Source: JAEZKC01 sp046538945 (GTDB taxonomy: Bacteria; Fibrobacterota; Chitinivibrionia; Chitinivibrionales; Chitinispirillaceae). Taken from it: a stretch of 17,585 bases of DNA. Location: contig JBKHHW010000057.1 of assembly GCA_046538945.1 (NCBI GenBank), positions 1 through 17,585 of the forward strand. The letters are read 5' to 3'. This document shows, piece by piece, positions 12,571-17,585 of this stretch. Below the pieces are notes generated by a model. That model was not told the DNA's origin. It searched no databases and was given only the letters and a program-made list of their open reading frames with translations. Position 1 is the stretch's first letter, and each line of letters opens with the position of its first letter. Position numbers and translations under genes: made by a program.

Positions 12571-12598
12571 CCGGGGTGCGATGCTGGTTTCACCCCGG
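12571..12598. other. Strong hairpin after the exported protein gene
   Basis: CCGGGGTG (12571-12578) and CACCCCGG (12591-12598) form a perfect 8-bp stem with a 12-base loop, 23 bp past the stop of the exported protein gene. The plus strand continues with AAAAATTC rather than T residues, so it is not a classical intrinsic terminator. It may still stop transcription or protect the 3' end of the message. Confidence 0.5.
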
Positions 12599-12671
12599 AA
12601 AAATTCGAGTCATTTCCCGGAGAAACATGTTTTTTGATATGTCGCAGCTCACTTGAAACAATACACTGAAA

Positions 12672-12700
12672 TTGGTATCTGGTATCATACAACAGATAAT
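12672..12700 (+). promoter_or_regulatory. Putative promoter of the nadC-birA-coaX operon
   Basis: TTGGTA (12672-12677) and GATAAT (12695-12700) are 17 bp apart, with four and five of six consensus matches. The -35 box overlaps a direct repeat of TGGTATC (from 12673). The leader would be about 150 nt, long for a simple operon, which leaves room for leader-based control. Confidence 0.42.
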
Positions 12701-12859
12701 TCCTTTTTATACATGATAATGCATACATTCTTTATCGACCGTTTTTTGATTTGTTGGCCGGGCTTCATGCGACTGATAAAAGAACTACTCCCCCATCATT
12801 CTATCTTTTATTTTCCTTCTTAGACTCCATACCCGATCACTCAACCTGGCAATAGTTCC

Positions 12860-13717
12860 ATGATAGACGAAAAAGACGAAATAAGATCCATACTGAAAAA
12901 CGCACTCAGAGAAGACCTGGACGAAGCAGGTGACATCACCTCACAAGCCATTTTCAAAGAAACAGACTTCGCAAAGGCGCAGATCCGCAGCAAAGCAACA
13001 GGAGTACTATCAGGTGCATACCTGATCAAACCCCTCTTCGAGCTTGTGGACAGTACCGTAGAAGTGGAGCTTCTGTGCGATGACGGGCAGGCTCTCACAC
13101 CGGGAAGAAAGATCTGCAGCCTCTCCGGTCCGGTACGGGCTATTCTCGCAGGCGAACGCACCATTCTGAACCTTCTTCAGAGACTTAGCGGAATCGCCAC
13201 TATCACCTCCTCCATGGTGACGGAACTGGCGAATACAAACACACGGCTTCTGGACACCCGCAAGACCACCCCCGGCATAAGGCTCCTTGAAAAGAAAGCT
13301 GTCGTGCACGGCGGAGGTTCCAACCACCGTTTCGGCCTTTTCGACATGATTCTCATCAAAGACACTCATGTAAGGCGAGCCGGAGGTGTGGAAGAGGCTC
13401 TGAGCAAGGCTCTTAAGTGGAGAGGCGAAAAGAAAATACCGCTCATAGAAATCGAGGTTCAATCAGTGGAGGAATTCCTGCAGGCAGCTACTTTGGGTGG
13501 TGCGGACAGGATAATGCTCGACAATATGACTTCGGAAGAAATAAAAATGTGCGTAGAGGAGCGCAACGGTCGCACCCTCCCGGTTTCTCTTGAAGTAAGC
13601 GGCAACGTGACTGCGCAGACTCTGCCGGCCGTAGCGAATACCGGAGTGGATTTCATTTCTTCTGGCGCCATCACCCACAGCGCACCCGCCCTCGACATTC
13701 ACCTTGTAATCACGTGA
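12860..13717 (+). CDS. nadC: Nicotinate-nucleotide pyrophosphorylase (carboxylating), NadC
   Basis: NadC (quinolinate phosphoribosyltransferase) converts quinolinate and PRPP to nicotinate mononucleotide, CO2 and pyrophosphate, the entry step into NAD from the de novo pathway. The 285-residue product, of normal length, has AGERTILNLLQRLSGIAT (97-114), DTRKTTPGIR (132-141), HGGGSNHR (150-157), MILIKDTH, IEIEV with the conserved acidic residues, RIMLDN (217-222) and SSGAITHS (267-274), which together make the PRPP and quinolinate sites. It is first in a tight operon: birA starts 10 bp after its stop. nadA and nadB are not in the window. The ribosome binding site before ATG 12860 is weak. Confidence 0.97.
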   Translation: MIDEKDEIRSILKNALREDLDEAGDITSQAIFKETDFAKAQIRSKATGVLSGAYLIKPLFELVDSTVEVELLCDDGQALTPGRKICSLSGPVRAILAGERTILNLLQRLSGIATITSSMVTELANTNTRLLDTRKTTPGIRLLEKKAVVHGGGSNHRFGLFDMILIKDTHVRRAGGVEEALSKALKWRGEKKIPLIEIEVQSVEEFLQAATLGGADRIMLDNMTSEEIKMCVEERNGRTLPVSLEVSGNVTAQTLPAVANTGVDFISSGAITHSAPALDIHLVIT

Positions 13718-13727
13718 GAACAACTAT

Positions 13728-14480
13728 ATGCTTCCCCATGCCCTGAACGGACTGGATTTCGTGGAACGCTTCTACTCCTTCGAGGAGATCGATTCCACAA
13801 ACGAATATGCGAAAAAGCTCAGGCACACTCCACAAAAAGGCATTTACATTATCCAGGCGGAGAAGCAGAGCGCGGGAAGAGGACGCAGAGGGAATTCTTT
13901 TTTTTCGTCTCACAATGGCGGACTGTGGATCAGCATTGTGACCTCTGTAAAAGAGCTTTCAGATCATTTCATCCATAACAGAGCCATATCTCTGGCCATC
14001 TGCGAAACTCTCAAGAAAAGAGTTCCCCAAAAAAAAATTAGCATCAAATGGCCAAACGACATATACTGGGATGACAGGAAGATCGCAGGAATTCTGCTCG
14101 AAAGGACTCCAGCTTCGGAAAATTCGATCATTGTCGGTTTCGGACTCAATGTGAATATCCCCGAAGACGCCTTCCCGCATAATCTGCAACACTGCGCCAC
14201 TTCCCTGCTCAGAGAAACCGGAACCCGCCACTCTTCAATAGCTATTCTCAGGAAAATCCTGCGCCTTTATCACCACTGCTGCATCGCAGACCAGAAGGAC
14301 ATGCACGGTTTCTACCGCAACAATCTTTACAAGGTGGGTTACAAGGCAACTCTGGACAACGTTGAAGGTGTTTTCGAAAATGTGGAACAAAACGGCAGAA
14401 TACTAATCCGCACTCCAAACGGCCCTAGGGCATTTTCATCGGGGACACTCCGATTTTATTCAGGCGGAGAAAACGTATGA
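13728..14480 (+). CDS. birA: Biotin--[acetyl-CoA-carboxylase] ligase, class I
   Basis: The enzyme activates biotin with ATP and attaches it to the carboxyl carrier protein of acetyl-CoA carboxylase and similar enzymes. The 250-residue product contains DSTN (22-25), the biotinyl-AMP loop GRGRRG (50-55), KWPNDIY (108-114), KIAGILLE (118-125) and GFGLNVN (137-143), followed by a small C-terminal SH3-like domain. It lacks the N-terminal winged-helix domain of E. coli BirA, so it should be a ligase only and not a repressor. ATG 13728 lies 10 bp past nadC, and its last four bases overlap the start of coaX. Confidence 0.95.
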   Translation: MLPHALNGLDFVERFYSFEEIDSTNEYAKKLRHTPQKGIYIIQAEKQSAGRGRRGNSFFSSHNGGLWISIVTSVKELSDHFIHNRAISLAICETLKKRVPQKKISIKWPNDIYWDDRKIAGILLERTPASENSIIVGFGLNVNIPEDAFPHNLQHCATSLLRETGTRHSSIAILRKILRLYHHCCIADQKDMHGFYRNNLYKVGYKATLDNVEGVFENVEQNGRILIRTPNGPRAFSSGTLRFYSGGENV

Positions 14481-15250
14481 GTAGGTACAGAAAGGACAAT
14501 CTGGTCCTGGCAGTCGACATAGGAAGCTCAAAAACGCATCTGGCAACGGTCGATGCGGAGAAGCTGAAATGCCTGAAAAAGGATCAGATCGACAATGACC
14601 AGATACACTCGATATTCACCTCTGTTCTGAAATCCCATACTGATCTTTTCCCCTCTATCATCCATAAAGTGAACATCTCCTCCTGCATCCGCAAACTCTC
14701 GACTGATATCACCGATATCTGCAGCCATAAGGGTTTCCAGGATATAAGAACTGTCAAAGTGGGAAATTTTCTTCCAGTCACTTTTCATTACCAGAATCCG
14801 GAATCGTTAGGATCTGACAGAGTGGCGGACTGCCTCGCCTGCAACAGATTGTTCAAAGGGGAAAACTGCATCATCATAGATTCAGGAACTGCAATCACCA
14901 TAGATTTTCTGCGCGAGGGAAAAGTTTTCGAAGGAGGGGCGATACTTGCCGGCATCGGCCTTCAACTCAAAGCACTGCACAAAAACACCGACGTTCTCCC
15001 TTTGCCCCAACTTGCAGAAAACATCACTCCGGCTCTTCCGGGCAAATCAACTGTCCAGGGAATCACCTCAGGCGTTCTCTATGCCACGGCCGGAGCTGTC
15101 GAAAGATGTGTCAGAGAGTATAAAAAGAAATACGGGCCTGATATCCTGACGATTGCAACCGGAGGGGGATGGCCTTTTACAGAAAAACTGGTCGATTTCG
15201 AGTATGTGCATCTACCCGAGCTGACTCTTATCGGCACAGCCTGTTTTTGA
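14477..15250 (+). CDS. coaX: Type III pantothenate kinase CoaX
   Basis: CoaX phosphorylates pantothenate, the first step of CoA synthesis, and unlike type I PanK is not feedback inhibited by CoA. The 257-residue product has the ASKHA-fold phosphate loops: LAVDIGSSKT (11-20; most relatives have DIGNT), GSDRVAD (112-118), IIDSGTAITID (133-143) and EGGAILAGI (152-160). ATGA overlaps the birA stop by four bases, with GGCGGAG upstream, so translation is coupled. birA and coaX are neighbours in many bacteria. The Asn-to-Ser change in the first loop is unusual but the surrounding glycine and threonine are kept. The stop is only 2 bp from the stop of the convergent repair gene. Confidence 0.93.
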   Translation: MSRYRKDNLVLAVDIGSSKTHLATVDAEKLKCLKKDQIDNDQIHSIFTSVLKSHTDLFPSIIHKVNISSCIRKLSTDITDICSHKGFQDIRTVKVGNFLPVTFHYQNPESLGSDRVADCLACNRLFKGENCIIIDSGTAITIDFLREGKVFEGGAILAGIGLQLKALHKNTDVLPLPQLAENITPALPGKSTVQGITSGVLYATAGAVERCVREYKKKYGPDILTIATGGGWPFTEKLVDFEYVHLPELTLIGTACF

Positions 15251-15252
15251 AC

Positions 15253-16815
15253 TCAGCATTCAGGGACAGTCTGCTTGCTGCTGACAAGCCCTCTGATAAC
15301 CCGGGGAATGAAATTCACCACATCCCCCGCCAACACCGAATACTTCGTAAGTTCTTTTCCTGCCAGACACCCTGCCTCACCCTGGATAAAGGCACCCAGC
15401 ACCGCGGCATCGGTACAGGCAACCCCCTGGGCAATAAGTGAGGTAATGATCCCGCTCAGAACGTCACCGCTCCCGGCCGTGGCCAGAGATGAATCTCCGA
15501 AAGGAAGAATGTGAACATTCCCGTCCGGTGAAGCTACCATGGTAGGACTGCCTTTTAGCAGAATTGTCACATTAAACTCCGAGGCTCTCCTTTTGAGTTG
15601 ACCGATGGTTCCCATCGGATCTTCTGCCAACTCACCGAAAAGCCTCTTCCATTCGCCTCTGTGGGGAGTGATGACTACCTCACTGGAGTGTTTTTTCAGA
15701 TCAGAAACGTGATCTTTAAACGAATTGATGCCGTCAGCATCCAGAACAACCGGTATATTCACTTTACGGATAAGCTCCCTGACCAACGATGTGGTCTGAG
15801 GCTCATGGGAAAGACCTGAACCGATACAGAACGCATTCATCTTTTCCGACAAGGAAACTATCCGGGCCAGAGAAGAAAACGAAGCCGTCCCCTGAGCAGT
15901 TTCATCAATCGGGTGAAGAACCGGTTCAGTCACCTTGGCAGCCATGGTATCCAGAAGCGATTCCGGAATGGCAAGGTGTACCATCCCGGCTCCGCTGCGC
16001 AGTGCTGAAAGAGAGGCCAGAGTCGCGGCCCCGGTCATCCCCCGGGAACCGCACAGAAGAAACGTAAGCCCGTGATCGAATTTGGAGCCGTTTTCTTTGC
16101 GGGACGGAAGAATGGCTCTGAGTGCCTCCTGATCAGGAAGGTAAACGTCTTCTCTCTGATCGATTACAACCTCTTCCGGATATCCCAGATCCCTGATGAT
16201 CAGCTTGCCCACGTTGGCTCTCCCGGGATAGAAGAACTGACCCAGCTTGGGAAAACCCATGGTGACAGTCGTTTGTGCCATTACACAGGGAGTTCCGGGA
16301 ACCCCGCTGTCGTTATTCAGTCCCGAAGGCGTATCTACTGAGAGCACCGGTACACCTGAAACGTTCATGGCCTCTATCACCAGAGCATAGAGCCCGCGGG
16401 GGTTTCCTTTGACACCGGTACCCAGTATGGCGTCAATGATGAGTACGTTGCCGCCCAGGTTTGAAAGATCCTCAGCATCATTGATGACAAAGCAGCTGCC
16501 TTTTCTGGAGGTATATTCACCGTAGGCAATACGGGCTTCACCGATGATACTATCCACATCGCACAGGGAATAGCACATCACCCGGTATCCGGCATCCAGG
16601 AGCAGACTCCCGACCACATATCCATCTCCCCCGTTGTTGCCCTTCCCGCAAATAATAGCTACCGGGCCGCAGTCCGGGTCGGGAATTATACCCTTCACAG
16701 TTTCGAAAATCCCCATGCCGGCTTTGAGCATGTAAGAGTATCCGATGGTCGGGTCTCCTCCGATGGAAACCTCGTCAACACGTCTCATCCCCGCAGTCGT
16801 GAATACCGGAATCAT
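15253..16815 (-). CDS. nnr: Bifunctional NAD(P)HX epimerase/dehydratase
   Basis: This enzyme repairs hydrated NADH and NADPH: the N-terminal YjeF_N domain epimerises R- and S-NAD(P)HX and the C-terminal YjeF_C (ribokinase-like) domain dehydrates S-NAD(P)HX with ADP or ATP. In the 520-residue product the epimerase half shows ICGKGNNGGDGYVV (55-68), DAILGTG (129-135) and SVDTPSGL (159-166). The dehydratase half shows LDADGIN (358-364), TPHRGEWKRL (383-392), LKGSPTMV (420-427) and TAGSGDVLSGII (446-457). Both active sites look intact. I start it at ATG 16815, which has GAGGTG four bases upstream, rather than at an ATG 54 bp earlier whose extension is unrelated to the family. It faces the nadC operon, with which it shares an NAD theme. 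Confidence 0.95.
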   Translation of the reverse strand: MIPVFTTAGMRRVDEVSIGGDPTIGYSYMLKAGMGIFETVKGIIPDPDCGPVAIICGKGNNGGDGYVVGSLLLDAGYRVMCYSLCDVDSIIGEARIAYGEYTSRKGSCFVINDAEDLSNLGGNVLIIDAILGTGVKGNPRGLYALVIEAMNVSGVPVLSVDTPSGLNNDSGVPGTPCVMAQTTVTMGFPKLGQFFYPGRANVGKLIIRDLGYPEEVVIDQREDVYLPDQEALRAILPSRKENGSKFDHGLTFLLCGSRGMTGAATLASLSALRSGAGMVHLAIPESLLDTMAAKVTEPVLHPIDETAQGTASFSSLARIVSLSEKMNAFCIGSGLSHEPQTTSLVRELIRKVNIPVVLDADGINSFKDHVSDLKKHSSEVVITPHRGEWKRLFGELAEDPMGTIGQLKRRASEFNVTILLKGSPTMVASPDGNVHILPFGDSSLATAGSGDVLSGIITSLIAQGVACTDAAVLGAFIQGEAGCLAGKELTKYSVLAGDVVNFIPRVIRGLVSSKQTVPEC

Positions 16816-17086
16816 ATCACCTCGAGTATGCTGTAGTTTTAATAAAGCTATGAATAAAAGAATATACATTCGGGTTTTGGGAGATAAATATGTGCGGAGT
16901 AAGACTGTGATTTTCTCTCCTGGGCGCTGATTTTGGCCTGTATACCAGTTGCATTTATGAGAAACTCGGATACTTCAAAAAGGCCGCTCATGTCTCTACA
17001 CCACTAATCATTAAACTACTTCAGATTTAATGAATTCAATCGTATTTTATATAGTAGAACAGATTCAACAAGGACGAAAAGATTAT
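16816..17086. other. Divergent intergenic region between NAD(P)HX repair gene and hicB
   Basis: These 271 bp hold no gene. A TATAGT hexamer near 17049-17054 could be the -10 box for hicBA, but the -35 partner is poor. No clear inverted repeat of the kind used by HicB repressors stood out. The extended frame that would start hicB at 17030 is not supported by family length. Confidence 0.45.
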
Positions 17087-17296
17087 ATGAAGAGATATTT
17101 TACCTTGGAATACTGGCAGGAAGAAGGTTGGTACGTTGGTAAGCTGAAGGAAGTTCCCGGTGTTTTCAGCCAGGGAGAAACCCTGGAGGAGTTGAAAACG
17201 AATATCGCTGAGGCATACCAGCTTATGCTTGAAAGCTCAGAAATGGATACTGAGCACCCGAAATCTCAAACTATTGAGCTGAGCCTCGAATTTTGA
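17087..17296 (+). CDS. hicB: HicB family antitoxin
   Basis: The 69-residue product is a short HicB: a partial RNase H-like fold with FTLEYWQEEGWYVGKLKEVPGVFSQGETLEELKTNIAEAYQLML, in which the E-V-PG-x-x-(S/T)-x-G-x-T-x-x-E motif is characteristic. HicB binds and blocks HicA and in some cases represses its own operon; this one has no obvious C-terminal DNA-binding domain, only a short tail ending IELSLEF. I chose ATG 17087 rather than an in-frame ATG at 17030 because the family sequence begins with MKRYFTLEY; the AAGGA upstream is rather far (about 12 bases). Its stop overlaps the hicA start. Confidence 0.9.
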   Translation: MKRYFTLEYWQEEGWYVGKLKEVPGVFSQGETLEELKTNIAEAYQLMLESSEMDTEHPKSQTIELSLEF

Positions 17297-17478
17297 AGCG
17301 AGATGTTCTTATCAAGAAGCTTTTAAAAGCCGGATGTGTGCTGAAACGCCATGGAAACAGGCATGATATTTACATGAATACAAAAAATGGAAAACAAGCC
17401 CCTGTACCGAGACACTCTGAAATTAAAGACGGGTTAGTCAGGCTGATTCAAAAACAGCTTGAGGTAGACGAACGGTAA
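17293..17478 (+). CDS. hicA: HicA family toxin (mRNA interferase)
   Basis: HicA is a small double-stranded-RNA-binding-fold ribonuclease that cleaves mRNA independently of translation. The 61-residue product matches the subclass with LIKKLLKAGCVLKRHGNRHDIYMN followed by APVPRHSEIKDGLVRLIQKQL; His24 is the probable catalytic residue. The start is a TTG that overlaps the hicB stop (TTGA), so HicA translation depends on ribosomes finishing hicB and will be weak, which keeps toxin below antitoxin. Gene order is hicB then hicA, the reverse of the E. coli operon but common elsewhere. Confidence 0.9.
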   Translation: MKRDVLIKKLLKAGCVLKRHGNRHDIYMNTKNGKQAPVPRHSEIKDGLVRLIQKQLEVDER

Positions 17479-17532
17479 AAAAATCTCAGAAAAGCACTTC
17501 CTGAATGTCGGCAATGCGGGAACAATGAGTAA

Positions 17533-17567
17533 GGCCGATTCCGCAGTCAAGCTTTCTCCAATCGGCC
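17533..17567. repeat. Inverted repeat downstream of hicA
   Basis: GGCCGATT (17533-17540) and AATCGGCC (17560-17567) form a perfect 8-bp stem with a 19-base loop, 55 bp past the hicA stop. No T run follows in the remaining 18 bases, so a terminator role is not supported. The window ends too soon to see whether it belongs to a longer element. Confidence 0.5.
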
Positions 17568-17585
17568 GAACGTGAAGAGCCGGTA

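Larger units (their letters stand above)
12549..12859. other. Upstream region of the nadC operon
   Basis: This 311-bp gap holds the hairpin at 12571-12598 and a putative promoter at 12672-12700, followed by an A/T-rich leader of about 150 nt. The leader contains no obvious riboswitch fold that I can recognise. The short direct repeat TGGTATC-TGGTATC overlaps the -35 region and might be an operator. Confidence 0.5.

Noticed and set aside
12571..12598. Classical intrinsic terminator
   Set aside because: The stem is strong but is followed by A residues on the plus strand; listed only as a hairpin.

Overview
The window looks like part of a chromosome from a flagellated, polysaccharide-degrading member of the Fibrobacterota, most likely the Chitinispirillum/Chitinivibrio side of the phylum. 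This rests on four things: a TIGR02147-type protein (a family I know mainly as a large paralogous set in Fibrobacter), a secreted glycoside hydrolase with a C-terminal tail resembling type IX secretion sorting domains, flagellar rod genes (Fibrobacter itself is non-flagellated), and a textbook sigma-54 promoter. The assignment is inference; no rRNA or other marker gene is present.

Layout. 1-265 is non-coding and carries nine in-phase degenerate 7-bp repeats. 266-1202 (minus) is flgB-flgC behind a consensus sigma-54 promoter. 1588-3108 (minus) is a DEAD-box RNA helicase with a long basic Arg/Ser/Gly tail. 3608-5642 (plus) is a TIGR02147 regulator-like gene overlapping a secreted, probably lipid-anchored protein with a carbohydrate-binding-like domain. 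5977-7965 (plus) is a multidomain secreted GH5-like glycanase. 8046-9209 (minus) holds a DnaQ-like exonuclease and a RelB/RelE-like toxin-antitoxin pair. 9432-11362 (minus) holds a small protein that I read as two tandem cryptic Cro/CI-like HTH domains, and two paralogous histidine phosphatases. 11841-12548 (plus) is an unrecognised exported hydrophobic protein. 12860-15250 (plus) is a compact nadC-birA-coaX operon, met tail to tail (2 bp between stops) by a bifunctional NAD(P)HX repair enzyme at 15253-16815 (minus). 17087-17478 (plus) is a hicB-hicA pair.

How the genes fit together. nadC, birA, coaX and the NAD(P)HX repair gene form a cofactor cluster (NAD, biotin, CoA, NAD(P)H repair). The TIGR02147 gene, the secreted binding protein and the glycanase form a plausible sensing and degradation locus for an extracellular polysaccharide. 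The most interesting hidden signal is the octamer TGCTCACC. It occurs five times, all in the same orientation, in the two intergenic segments that precede the TIGR02147 gene and the glycanase; I found only one other copy in the window, inside a coding region. I propose it as a candidate operator linking these genes.

All calls come from reading the sequence by eye. Family names are by recognition of motifs, not by database search.
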